64,000 nucleotides of DNA from Microcella frigidaquae (lineage in GTDB: Bacteria; Actinomycetota; Actinomycetes; Actinomycetales; Microbacteriaceae). The stretch is from NCBI RefSeq assembly GCF_014200395.1, contig NZ_JACHBS010000001.1:1736001-1800000 (forward strand), written 5' to 3'. This document shows positions 10,043 through 17,719 of this stretch, in pieces (positions within the stretch are counted from its first letter, which is position 1; the number at the start of each line of letters is the position of its first letter). Position numbers and translations under genes: made by a program. Below the pieces are notes generated by a model that was not told where the DNA came from, ran no database searches, and was given only the letters and a program-made list of their open reading frames with translations.

Positions 10043-10540
10043 ATGGATGCTGACCCCGCGCCCGCGCCGTTCCGACTGCACCCGGCGGCGGCCTGGGCGC
10101 TCGTCGCGGCCCAGTTCGTGTTCCTCCTGCTGCTCGGCTTCCTGCCGTGGGGCTCGCTCTGGCCGCGGGAGGCCGCGACCATCGTGATCGGGCTCGTGCT
10201 GGTCGCGCTTGGCGTGGGCATCGCGCTCGCCGCCGGCGGTGCGCTGGGCCGCACGCTGACGCCGAGCCCGATTCCGAAGGCCGACGGGCAGCTCGTCACG
10301 AGCGGCGTGTACAGCCTGGTGCGGCACCCCATCTACTCGGGCCTGCTCGTGCTGGGTCTGGGCCTCATCGCCATCGGCGCTTCGCTGCTGCACTTGCTGG
10401 CCTGGATCGCGCTGCTGAGCATCCTCATGGCCAAGGCGCGGTTCGAAGACCTCATGCTGCTCGACCAGTACCCCGGCTACCGCGACTACGCCGCGCGGGT
10501 CGGGCGGCTCGTGCCCGGAATCGGGCGGGTGCGGTCGTGA
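10043..10540 (+). CDS. Isoprenylcysteine carboxyl methyltransferase-like membrane protein
   Basis: A 165-residue membrane protein with four hydrophobic segments. The ICMT/PEMT signature LVTSGVYSLVRHPIYSG is at about residues 83-105, followed by an EDLMLLDQYPGYRDYAARV stretch. Such bacterial proteins are S-adenosylmethionine-dependent methyltransferases of lipids or other membrane substrates; the substrate here is unknown. The start follows a TAGGGT -10 box by 6 bases. The last base pairs overlap the GTG of the hydrolase gene (GTGA), so the two genes form an operon. Copies of the same palindromic repeat bracket this operon. Confidence 0.82.
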   Translation: MDADPAPAPFRLHPAAAWALVAAQFVFLLLLGFLPWGSLWPREAATIVIGLVLVALGVGIALAAGGALGRTLTPSPIPKADGQLVTSGVYSLVRHPIYSGLLVLGLGLIAIGASLLHLLAWIALLSILMAKARFEDLMLLDQYPGYRDYAARVGRLVPGIGRVRS

Positions 10541-11310
10541 GCGCGGGCACTCCGGGCGGCGCGGCCGCCGCGCCCGAGCAGAGCGTGCTCACGGAGGTCA
10601 TCATCCCGCAGCCGGGCGACCCGCGCGGCGGCGAGCTGACCGGGGTGCTGGGGGTTCCGAGCGGGCCGGGCCCGCATCCGGCGCTGGTCGTCGTGCACGA
10701 GGTGTTCGGCGTCGACGATTCGATGCGCGCCCACCTCGAGCGGCTCGTCGGCCTCGGCTACGCGGTGCTCATGCCGAACCTGTTCAGCCGGGGCGGGGCG
10801 CGACGCTGTCTGACGGCGACCTTCCGCGCGCTGCGGGCGGGCACCGGCCCGGCCTTCGACGACATCGCGGCCGCGCGACGCCTGCTGCTCGAGCGGGACG
10901 ACACCGGCGACCGCGCGGGTGTGATCGGGTTCTGCATGGGCGGCGGTTTCGCACTGTTGCTCGCGAGCTCGGGCGACTATGACGCCTCGGCCGTCAACTA
11001 CGGGATGCTCCCCGCCGACCTCGACGACACCCTCGACGGCGCGTGCCCGATCGTCGGCAGCTTCGGCGGGCGCGACCGCACGCTGCCCGGCGCGGCGGCG
11101 AAACTGGAGGCGGCCCTCGCCGCGCGCGGCATCGACCACGACGTGCACGAGTACCCCGAGGCGGGGCACGCCTTCCTCAACCCGCTGCCGGCCGGCCCGG
11201 CGCTGATGCGCGTGCTGATGAAGCCGATGATGGCCGGCGGTCACCGCCCCGCCGAGGCCGAGGACGCCTGGGGGCGCATCGACCGCTTCTTCCGGCGGCA
11301 CCTGAGATAG
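10537..11310 (+). CDS. Dienelactone hydrolase family protein
   Basis: A 257-residue alpha/beta hydrolase of the DLH type. The cysteine nucleophile is in GFCMGGGFAL (C133); the acid residue fits D in GGRDRT and the histidine fits GHAFLN. Classical members open dienelactones in aromatic degradation, but many actinobacterial relatives have unknown esterase roles. The GTG start overlaps the upstream stop codon by 4 bp (GTGA), implying translational coupling with the methyltransferase. The second palindromic repeat copy begins 4 bases after the stop codon and may act as the terminator. Confidence 0.88.
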   Translation: MSAGTPGGAAAAPEQSVLTEVIIPQPGDPRGGELTGVLGVPSGPGPHPALVVVHEVFGVDDSMRAHLERLVGLGYAVLMPNLFSRGGARRCLTATFRALRAGTGPAFDDIAAARRLLLERDDTGDRAGVIGFCMGGGFALLLASSGDYDASAVNYGMLPADLDDTLDGACPIVGSFGGRDRTLPGAAAKLEAALAARGIDHDVHEYPEAGHAFLNPLPAGPALMRVLMKPMMAGGHRPAEAEDAWGRIDRFFRRHLR

Positions 11311-11314
11311 GCAG

Positions 11315-11402
11315 TCGGAGCAACGACGGAGACCCGGGTTCCACAACGGGTATATCCGCGAAGAGCACCGTTGCAGACGGGCTGTCTCCGTCGTTGCTCC
11401 GA
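11315..11402. repeat. Palindromic repeat element, family A copy 2
   Basis: An 88-bp element with perfect 19-bp inverted ends (TCGGAGCAACGACGGAGAC at 11315-11333, complement at 11384-11402). It shares 18 bases of each end with copy 1 at 9932-10021, and the inner parts align in opposite orientation. It lies between the convergent dienelactone hydrolase and mycoredoxin-like genes. Confidence 0.85.
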
Positions 11403-11409
11403 GCGGAGG

Positions 11410-11670
11410 CTAGAGCGACAGCTTCTCGCGCACGGCGTCGTCGCTCGGCTCGACGAGGTGCGAACCGTCGGGAAACACGACCACCGGGATGTTCGTGCGG
11501 CCGCTGATCGCCTGCGCCTGCGCGGCGGCCTCAGCCGACGCCTCGACGTCGATCTTGGTCCACTCGACGCCGAGGTCGGTGAGCAGCGCCTCGGTTCGGC
11601 GGCAGTCGCGGCACCAGTCGGCGCCGTACATGGTGATGGTTCCGGGGGCGGGGGCGAGATCATCCGTCAT
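11410..11670 (-). CDS. Glutaredoxin-like / mycoredoxin-type protein
   Basis: An 86-residue thioredoxin-fold protein with a CxxC redox centre in DWCRDCRRTE (C20, C23) and the cis-Pro motif TNIPVVVFPDG. Actinobacteria use mycothiol in place of glutathione, and proteins of this size with W-C-x-x-C reduce mycothiol mixed disulfides, so a mycoredoxin role is likely. ATG 11670 is preferred to longer starts. On the coding strand, TATCGT (plus-strand 11676-11681) sits 5 bases before it, as for a leaderless transcript. It is divergent from the rhodanese gene. Confidence 0.8.
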   Translation of the reverse strand: MTDDLAPAPGTITMYGADWCRDCRRTEALLTDLGVEWTKIDVEASAEAAAQAQAISGRTNIPVVVFPDGSHLVEPSDDAVREKLSL

Positions 11671-11728
11671 GCTGAACGATAACGCGGGCCGCTCGCGCGG
11701 TGTTCCCACCACCTGGCACCATGGGGTG

Positions 11729-12163
11729 ATGACCAGTTCGGCTTTGGGTTTGTTCGGCGACCCGTCGTCGACCGCCGCCCACTACGCCGCGAAGCTCGCC
11801 GTCGAGACCGACGCCTCCGATGTCTGGGCGGCCCGTCAGGCGGGCGAGGTCTTCCACCTCGTCGACGTGCGCGGCCAGGCTGCGTGGGATCAGGGGCACG
11901 CGTCGGGCGCCCTGCACATTCCGCGGCAGCAGCTGGCCGAGCGGGTCGCCGAGCTCGGTGAGGGCATCCCGGTCGTCGTGTACTGCTGGTCGCCCGGCTG
12001 CAACGGCGGCGCGAAGGCGGCGCTCGAGCTCGCGCGCCTCGGTGTGCCGGTGAAAGAGATGATCGGCGGCTTCGAGTACTGGGCGCGCGAGGGGTATCCG
12101 GTCGAGGATGCCCGGGGCGCGGTCGTGCGCCCGATCGACCCGCTCACCAACGTGGTCGACTAG
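11729..12163 (+). CDS. Single-domain rhodanese-like protein
   Basis: A 144-residue sulfurtransferase-type protein. The rhodanese fold is marked by LVDVRGQAAWDQGHASGALHIP and the active-site cysteine in VVYCWSPGCNGG (C86). Rhodaneses move sulfane sulfur to thiols or cyanide; the acceptor is unknown. It shares an upstream region with the divergent mycoredoxin-like gene, which suggests a thiol-redox link. The start ATG 11729 has no strong ribosome-binding site (CACCAT lies 6 bases upstream). The stop codon directly abuts the stop codon of the convergent DUF554 gene. Confidence 0.88.
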   Translation: MTSSALGLFGDPSSTAAHYAAKLAVETDASDVWAARQAGEVFHLVDVRGQAAWDQGHASGALHIPRQQLAERVAELGEGIPVVVYCWSPGCNGGAKAALELARLGVPVKEMIGGFEYWAREGYPVEDARGAVVRPIDPLTNVVD

Positions 12164-12955
12164 CTAGCCCAGCAGCGCCTGCACCCCGATGGTCAGCAGG
12201 GGCGCCGCGATGAGCGCGGGCAGCATGTCGGCCACCGACACCGCGCGCACGTTGAGCAGGCGCAGGCCGACGCCGAGCAGCAGCACCCCGCCCGTCGCGG
12301 TGAGGGCGGCGATCGCCGCACCCGACATCACGGTGCCGAGGAAGAACGCGAGCACGGTCAGCAGCCCCTGCCAGATGCCGACGGGGATCGCCGAGAACGC
12401 GACGCCCCAGCCGAGCGACGCCGCGAAGGCGACGGAGGCGAAGCCGTCGAGCGTGGCCTTGAGCGCGAGCTGGTCGAAGCCCTGACCGGTGCCGTCCTGG
12501 AAGGCGCCGAGGATCGCGAGCGGGCCGATCGCGAACACCAGCGAGGCGTCGACGAACCCGGTGATGAAGCGGTCGCGACCGGTGAGGGCGAGCGGGGCGC
12601 CATCGGGATGCTCGACACGGGCATCCCGTGCCGCAGGCCGCGTGAATCGCCGCTGCAGCCAGCCGCCGAACCGCTCGAGCCGCGCCTCGATGCCGGCGAG
12701 CGAGCCGACGATGCTGCCGATCAGCAGGGCGCCGATGACGACGAGGAAGGTGCCGCCAGCGCCGACCGCGCCGACGAAGTCGGTGTCGGTGAGCGCCATG
12801 AGGTTGAGGCCGCCGAGCACGATCGTGATGAGGCCGAGCGCGTCGGTGACGACCCGGTTCGTGCGCTCGGGCAGACGGTTGCCGATGAGCACGCCGATGG
12901 CCGCGCCGACGACGATGGTGACGATGTTGAGCAGGGTGCCGAGGCCGACGATCAC
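12164..12955 (-). CDS. DUF554 family membrane protein
   Basis: A 263-residue integral membrane protein, about 7 hydrophobic segments, beginning IVGLGTLLNIVTIVVGAAIG, which is characteristic of DUF554 (YdfK/YqgA type). Segments resembling GDRFITGFVDASLVFAIGP and the C-terminal LLLGVGLRLL also fit. The family function is not known; transport is guessed from its form. GTG 12955 is chosen because a TACGCT box (plus-strand 12962-12967) is 6 bases upstream. It ends tail to tail with the rhodanese gene with no spacer. Confidence 0.85.
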   Translation of the reverse strand: MIVGLGTLLNIVTIVVGAAIGVLIGNRLPERTNRVVTDALGLITIVLGGLNLMALTDTDFVGAVGAGGTFLVVIGALLIGSIVGSLAGIEARLERFGGWLQRRFTRPAARDARVEHPDGAPLALTGRDRFITGFVDASLVFAIGPLAILGAFQDGTGQGFDQLALKATLDGFASVAFAASLGWGVAFSAIPVGIWQGLLTVLAFFLGTVMSGAAIAALTATGGVLLLGVGLRLLNVRAVSVADMLPALIAAPLLTIGVQALLG

Positions 12956-13004
12956 CGGTTCAGCGTAGCCCCGCGGCACAGCCTGTTCGTGCCCGAACGG
13001 TGCC

Positions 13005-13394
13005 CTACGTGAGCTTCTCGAACACGAGCGTGGCCTGAATACGGTCGCCACCGCCCATGCCCTTGCTGCCCGACGCGGAGGTCGTGATCGTGTGCAGCCG
13101 GTAGCCCAGGGCGGCCTGGGCGTTGATCGCCCGCTCGAGCTCTGTCAGGTTGCCCGAGCCCGACCCGAAGAACTTCTCTTTCAGCACCACCTGCAGAACG
13201 ACGTAGCTCATGCCCTGCGGCGCGGGCCGGGGCTGCGCGCCTGCGACGGCCTCCGCCTTGATCTGATCGATGAGGCCCCCTGCGCTCGGCGCCTCTGACG
13301 GGTCCTGATAGCGATCCGTCCACTGCTGCCCGTCCCACCACCGCTGACGGCCGCTGCCGTCGTCGTACCAACCTTCTTGTGCTGCCTTCGCCAT
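13005..13394 (-). CDS. DUF2510 and DUF4177 domain protein
   Basis: A 129-residue protein. The N-terminal GWYDDGSGRQRWWDGQQWT is a DUF2510 motif, a Trp-rich module common in actinobacterial membrane-associated proteins. The C-terminal half (about residues 62-128, with YVVLQVVLKEKFF...ELERAINAQAALGYRLHTITT...LVFEKL) matches the DUF4177 fold. There is no signal peptide or membrane segment. Function is unknown. ATG 13394 is followed at once by the DUF2510 motif. Confidence 0.75.
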   Translation of the reverse strand: MAKAAQEGWYDDGSGRQRWWDGQQWTDRYQDPSEAPSAGGLIDQIKAEAVAGAQPRPAPQGMSYVVLQVVLKEKFFGSGSGNLTELERAINAQAALGYRLHTITTSASGSKGMGGGDRIQATLVFEKLT

Positions 13395-13515
13395 CGACGG
13401 TTCCTCTCTCGTGTGTTCGGTCGGCGACCGATCAGTGGCCTCACGCTATCGAGGCGGGCCGACAACGGCGAAGGGTCGGTGGCACGGCGATCTGGCGAGT
13501 CTCCCCGTGACGGCA

Positions 13516-13572
13516 CTTCCAGAACTGCGGATGATCGCGAACCGCTCTCATTCCCATCCGCAGATCTGGAAG
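13516..13572. repeat. Intergenic palindrome (57 bp)
   Basis: Left arm 13516-13533 (CTTCCAGAACTGCGGATG) and right arm 13555-13572 are inverted repeats with 17 of 18 matches around a 21-base loop. It lies in the 289-bp gap between the divergent DUF4177 and tocopherol-cyclase-like genes; nothing else is visible there except the -10 box at 13672. Confidence 0.7.
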
Positions 13573-13671
13573 GGTCGAGCGGTGATGGTGCAGTCTCCGA
13601 GTTCCGCAGCGCTGAGCTGACCGCGCGGCGTCCTCCCGTCGTCGCCATGGCACGAACCAGCCCAGCCCGCA

Positions 13672-13677
13672 TAGGGT
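13672..13677 (+). promoter_or_regulatory. Leaderless -10 box for the tocopherol-cyclase-like gene
   Basis: TAGGGT lies 6 bases before ATG 13684. Confidence 0.55.
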
Positions 13678-13683
13678 GGCGCC

Positions 13684-14691
13684 ATGCGAACCCCGGTCGA
13701 CTACGTGCGCGGTGTGCGGCACCCCGAGGCCTTTCACGGGCGGGGTGTGCACCGCGGCTACTTCGAGGGCTGGTACATCAAGCTCGTGTCGGCCGACCGC
13801 TCGCAGCGGTGGGCGGTGATTCCCGGGGTGTTCCGCGGGCTGGCCGGCGAGGATGGCGCGCGCGACGAAGCCTTCGTGCAGGTGCTCGACGGCCTGACGG
13901 GGCGCAGCTGGTACCACCGGTTTGATCCGGCCGACTTCGAGGCGGCGAGCGATCGGTTCGCGGTGCGCGTCGGCGGCAACACCTTCTCTCCCGACGGGGT
14001 CACGCTCGACCTGCCGCAGCTGCGGGGGAGCATCCGCTACACCACCGCGCTCGACCCCTGGCCGGTGACGCTGCGTGAACCGGGGATCATGGGCTGGTAC
14101 GGGCTTGTGCCGTTCATGGAGTGCTTCCACGGCATCGTCTCGTTCGGTCACGGGCTGGCCGGCGAGCTCTCCGTTGAAGGGGAGCAGCGCAGCTTCGACG
14201 GCGGCCGCGGCTACATCGAGAAGGACTGGGGCAAGGCATTCCCGGCCGGTTACGTCTGGATGGCGAGCAACCACATCGACGCGCCCGACGGCTCCGACAC
14301 CGGGGCGAGCTTCATCGGCTCGGTGGCGATCATCCCGTGGCTCGGCGGGTCGTTCCGGGGCTTCATCGTCGGGCTGAAGCACAGCGGGAAGCTGCATCGC
14401 TGGACCACGTACACGCGCGCCCGAGAGCGCCGCCTCGAGATCGACGACAGCCACGTGCGCTGGAGCATCGAGGGCCGCGACGGCCGGCTCGAGCTCGAGG
14501 CCGAGCGGGTGCGCGGCGGGCTGCTGCACGCACCGCTGCGCACCGCGATGCATCAGCGCGTCGAAGAGACGCTGGATGCGCGCATCACGCTGCGCCACCG
14601 CGACGCGTCGGGCCGCATCCTGCTCGAGGGCACCGCGCACGCCTCGGGCCTGGAGGTTTTCGGCGACACCGAGCGGCTGCTCGGGCTCTGA
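13684..14691 (+). CDS. Tocopherol cyclase-like protein
   Basis: A 335-residue soluble protein of the tocopherol cyclase-like family. It has the N-terminal FEGWYIKLVSADRSQRWAVIPG block and the family motif GRGYIEKDWGKAFPAGYVWMASNH near residue 178. Plant members cyclise tocopherol precursors; bacterial members have no established role and may be lipid-binding lipocalin-like proteins, so no specific reaction is assigned. The start follows TAGGGT by 6 bases. It lies just upstream of the lower-GC ATPase gene that opens the accessory region. Confidence 0.8.
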   Translation: MRTPVDYVRGVRHPEAFHGRGVHRGYFEGWYIKLVSADRSQRWAVIPGVFRGLAGEDGARDEAFVQVLDGLTGRSWYHRFDPADFEAASDRFAVRVGGNTFSPDGVTLDLPQLRGSIRYTTALDPWPVTLREPGIMGWYGLVPFMECFHGIVSFGHGLAGELSVEGEQRSFDGGRGYIEKDWGKAFPAGYVWMASNHIDAPDGSDTGASFIGSVAIIPWLGGSFRGFIVGLKHSGKLHRWTTYTRARERRLEIDDSHVRWSIEGRDGRLELEAERVRGGLLHAPLRTAMHQRVEETLDARITLRHRDASGRILLEGTAHASGLEVFGDTERLLGL

Positions 14692-14748
14692 GGCCCCGAA
14701 ACGACGAGCATCGCAGTTCGGAGTCAACAGATCTCGTATTTCAGGGGT

Positions 14749-14809
14749 GACGAATCTTGCATCTGGTTGTCGACAAATATTGCATGGGGATGTGCCCTCT
14801 GCCTAGCCT
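14749..14809 (+). promoter_or_regulatory. Promoter with direct repeat before the DUF4143 ATPase gene
   Basis: TTGCAT (14780-14785) and TAGCCT (14804-14809) have an 18-base spacer and fit a -35/-10 pair; the -10 is 6 bases from ATG 14816. Two direct repeats, GACGAATCTTGCAT (14749-14762) and GACAAATATTGCAT (14772-14785), 23 bases apart, cover the -35 region and could be a regulator site. Confidence 0.5.
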
Positions 14810-14815
14810 GACGTC

Positions 14816-16072
14816 ATGAACGACTACAGACCTCGGGTCGTCGACGCTGAGCTCGCCGACAAGCTTCGTGTCAATGGTGCTGTTCTCATCGACGGCCCTA
14901 AGGCGGTTGGGAAGACGGAGACGGCGACGCAGGCCGCTACGACAGTCTTTCGAATGGATGTCGATCGCGTCGCGCGTGCCGCCCTGGTCGCCGATCCGAC
15001 GCTGCTCTTCGACAACCCGACCCCCATACTCTTCGATGAGTGGCAAGAGACCCCGGAGATCTGGAACCTGACCCGTCGCGCCGTGGACGACCATGAGGGC
15101 AAAGGTCTCTACCTGCTGACCGGCTCATCGCGGCCGCGCGATACCGCACGAATGCACTCTGGGGCAGGGCGAATTGGTCGTCTCCGCATGCGCCCGATGT
15201 CGTTGTACGAATCTGGCCACTCGAGCGGTGAGGTCAGTCTTGCGGCGTTGCTCAACGGCGAGACTGTTGAGGGGGCCAAACCTCTGCCGCTCAGCGTCGT
15301 TGAACTCTTGGAGCGTGTTGTTGTCGGGGGGTGGCCCGAGACCATCGACATGACCGAAAGCGACGCGCGAGCCTGGATGGGTGATTACCTGCGAAACGTT
15401 GCTGAGGTCGATGTGCCCGCTCTTGGGCCACGGCGTAACCCCGGCAACATCGAGCGCCTTCTTGCCTCCTTGGCGCGAGTGGTAGGGGGGACGATCAACA
15501 ACGCAGCGACGGCCACCGAGGTGGGCGGATCGCGTGGGTCGATCGACCCGAGAACCCTCGCCAATTACGTGGATGCCCTCGATCGGTTGATGCTGCTGGA
15601 ACCTTTGCCGCCCTGGGTCTCGCACCTGCGCTCGCGCACGCGGTTGCGGACGACACCGGTGCACCATTTCGTCGATCCGTCGATCGCCGTGTCAGCGTTG
15701 GGTGCGGGGATCGTTGAGTTGAAGCGTGACCTCGAGGCGGCGGGATTCCACTTCGAGTCGCTGGTGCTGCGCGATCTGCGCACCTACGGCCAGGCCCTCC
15801 AGGCCCGTTTCTCGTCGTGGCGAGATTCGCAGCTCGGGCACGAAGTTGACGCCGTCATCGAGCTTCCGAACGGCCGCTGGGCCGCCGTCGAGGTGAAGCT
15901 CGGAGAGGCGGCGGCCGACGAAGCCGCGCGCTCTCTGCTCACCATGGCGCGCAAGGTTGATCGTGAGCGCCATGGTGAACCGGTTGCTCTGATCGTCGTG
16001 ACGGGCGGGCGCTTCTGCTACCGCCGTCCGGATGGGGTGACCGTCGTGCCGGTCACGGCCTTGGGTCCGTAG
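14816..16072 (+). CDS. DUF4143-type AAA ATPase
   Basis: A 418-residue protein. The N-terminal AAA-like domain has a Walker A variant GPKAVGKTETA (about residues 27-37) and a Walker B-type PILFDEWQE (about 70-78), then the sensor-like LLTGSS. The C-terminal DUF4143 part ends in a restriction-endonuclease-like fold pattern (GHEVDAVIELPNGRWAAVEVKLG, with D/E-V-K). Such proteins are widespread, often single-gene and laterally moved, and their function is unknown. The base composition is less GC-rich than its neighbours. Its last 55 bp overlap the 3' end of the terC gene on the other strand. Confidence 0.85.
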   Translation: MNDYRPRVVDAELADKLRVNGAVLIDGPKAVGKTETATQAATTVFRMDVDRVARAALVADPTLLFDNPTPILFDEWQETPEIWNLTRRAVDDHEGKGLYLLTGSSRPRDTARMHSGAGRIGRLRMRPMSLYESGHSSGEVSLAALLNGETVEGAKPLPLSVVELLERVVVGGWPETIDMTESDARAWMGDYLRNVAEVDVPALGPRRNPGNIERLLASLARVVGGTINNAATATEVGGSRGSIDPRTLANYVDALDRLMLLEPLPPWVSHLRSRTRLRTTPVHHFVDPSIAVSALGAGIVELKRDLEAAGFHFESLVLRDLRTYGQALQARFSSWRDSQLGHEVDAVIELPNGRWAAVEVKLGEAAADEAARSLLTMARKVDRERHGEPVALIVVTGGRFCYRRPDGVTVVPVTALGP

Positions 16073-17067
16073 CGGAACAGCGGCTCCGCATCCGCCAGTT
16101 CTTCGGGCGTCGCGACGCGGAACGGGGGAGCGTTCTCGACCTCGACGGCGTGACGCCCCTGCCCGCGGGTGGCCCGCAGGCTCGTGATGATCGAGATCGC
16201 GATGATCACCGCCACCACACCGAGCGAGACGCTCGTGGGGATCTTGTAGACGTCGAGCAGCAGCATCTTGATGCCGACCCAGATGAGCACGAACGCGAGG
16301 CCGAGCTTCAGGTAGATGAAGCGGTGCATGAGGTCGGCGAGCAGGAAGTACATGGCGCGTAGGCCGAGGATGGCGAAGGCGTTGGCGGTGAAGACGATGA
16401 ACGGCTCGGTGGTCACGCCGAAGATGGCGGGGATCGAGTCGACGGCGAAAATGATGTCGGTCACCTCGACGAGCACCAGCACGGCGAGCAGCGGGGTGGC
16501 GACGATGACGCCGGCTTTGCGGATGAGGAACTTCTGCCCGTGGAAGGCGTCGGTCATCGGCACGAAGCGCTTGAACAGCTTGAGGATCTTCGAGTTGGCG
16601 ACATCCATGTGCTCGTTGCGCTTCCTGATCATCACGTAACCCGTGTAGAGCAGGAAGGCGGCGAACACGTAGAGAATCCACGAGAACTGGTCGATCAGCA
16701 CCGCGCCGAGCGCGATGAAGATCGCGCGGAAGACGAGAGCACCGATCACGCCGAGGAAGAGCACGCGGTGCTGGAACTCACGGGGCACCCCGAAGAAGGC
16801 GAAGATGATCGCCCACACGAACACGTTGTCGACGGCGAGCGACTTCTCGATCAGGTAGCCGGCGTAGTACTGCTGCCCGAGCTCGGCCCCGTACTCCCAC
16901 CAGATGTAGCCGCCGAAGGCGACGCCGAGGCTCACCCAGATGATCGACCACACGGCAGCTTCACGCGGGCCGATGACGTGCGCCGTGCGGTGGGCGAAGA
17001 GGTCGATGGCGAGCATCGTGAGAATGACGCCGAGCACGGCCAGCCAGAGCCAGAGGGGTACGTCCAT
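16018..17067 (-). CDS. TerC family membrane protein (probable manganese exporter), copy 1
   Basis: A 349-residue protein with about 9 hydrophobic segments. TerC motifs are EKSLAVDNVFVWAIIFAFFGVP (about residues 73-94) and TDIIFAVDSIPAIFGVT (about 204-220), whose aspartates are metal-site candidates. TerC proteins efflux manganese or help load metals onto exported proteins. Expression appears to be controlled by the manganese riboswitch directly upstream. ATG 17067 follows an AGGAG ribosome-binding site. The C-terminal tail overlaps the DUF4143 gene antisense, so that tail may not be ancestral. A second paralogue is at 54563. Confidence 0.92.
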   Translation of the reverse strand: MDVPLWLWLAVLGVILTMLAIDLFAHRTAHVIGPREAAVWSIIWVSLGVAFGGYIWWEYGAELGQQYYAGYLIEKSLAVDNVFVWAIIFAFFGVPREFQHRVLFLGVIGALVFRAIFIALGAVLIDQFSWILYVFAAFLLYTGYVMIRKRNEHMDVANSKILKLFKRFVPMTDAFHGQKFLIRKAGVIVATPLLAVLVLVEVTDIIFAVDSIPAIFGVTTEPFIVFTANAFAILGLRAMYFLLADLMHRFIYLKLGLAFVLIWVGIKMLLLDVYKIPTSVSLGVVAVIIAISIITSLRATRGQGRHAVEVENAPPFRVATPEELADAEPLFRYGPKAVTGTTVTPSGRR

Positions 17068-17203
17068 GAGAGGTCTCCTGAATCGGCGAGGGTTCAGGAG
17101 GTCTGTCCCAGCGCGGCCGACGTGCGGCGCGCCCCCGCTGCCGGTCGTGCACGAGCTCGACGGAGTGACGACAGCGGGCGGTGACGGGGATACTCCCCTC
17201 CGC
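17068..17203 (-). promoter_or_regulatory. yybP-ykoY (Mn2+) riboswitch before terC copy 1
   Basis: The minus strand shows the conserved aptamer parts in order: GGAGGGGAGTA (plus-strand 17191-17201), GTCGTCA in the middle, and GGGACAGACCTCC. P1 is GGAGG/CCTCC (17197-17201 with 17097-17101). Downstream, CTCCTGAA (17093-17100) can pair with TTCAGGAG (17075-17082), which contains the ribosome-binding site. That hairpin shares the 3' strand of P1, so ligand-bound P1 would free the ribosome-binding site. This predicts manganese-induced translation. Confidence 0.85.
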
Positions 17204-17334
17204 AGACAAGGGAATCACATTTCGTGACTCTGAGGCCACCTGTGACGCTGAGAAGTTGCCGAGCCCCGGGACGCGCTCTGCGCTCGCGGCTAGGGTCGAA
17301 GGGTTCTGTCTCTTCCTGTCGAAAGGCTTCCCTC

Positions 17335-17694
17335 ATGGCCATCGTCTGCCGCACCGGTACCGTCACCCGCGCCGATCAGACCCACACTCCGCTCGAGCTG
17401 CCGCTGGCCGACCCGCTCGGCGCCGACATCGCCACCACCTATCTGGAGGTCTTCTCGGGCAAGGCGAGCTCGCTCGACGTGGGCATCTGGGAGACCGACC
17501 CGGGCCGTTCGCGGTGGGAGTTCACCGACAGCGGCGAGGTCATCTACGTCATCTCGGGCCGAATGACGGTGACGGAGGACGGGCACGACCCGATCGACAT
17601 CGAGCCCGGCGACCTCGTCATCTTCCCGGTCGGTTGGCAGGGTTTCTGGGAGGTCACGGAGCCGCTGAAGAAGGTCTACGTCATCTTCGAATGA
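17335..17694 (+). CDS. Small cupin-domain protein
   Basis: A 119-residue single-domain cupin. The region GIWETDPGRSRWEFTDSGEVIYVISGRMTV and GDLVIFPVGWQGFWEVTEPLKKVYVIFE match the Cupin_3/DUF861 type. The usual metal-binding histidines of motif 1 are not evident, so catalysis is doubtful. Relatives are often annotated as ureidoglycine aminohydrolase-like, but no purine genes are nearby. ATG 17335 has a GAAAGG ribosome-binding site 8 bases upstream. It is divergent from the riboswitch-terC unit and convergent with the AbiE-like operon. Confidence 0.8.
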   Translation: MAIVCRTGTVTRADQTHTPLELPLADPLGADIATTYLEVFSGKASSLDVGIWETDPGRSRWEFTDSGEVIYVISGRMTVTEDGHDPIDIEPGDLVIFPVGWQGFWEVTEPLKKVYVIFE

Positions 17695-17719
17695 CGGATG
17701 CGCCGCCGCGGCCGTGCGG

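Noticed and set aside
17224..17334. Longer N-terminus for the small cupin protein.
   Set aside because: The added residues do not fit the cupin fold, and a ribosome-binding site stands in front of ATG 17335.
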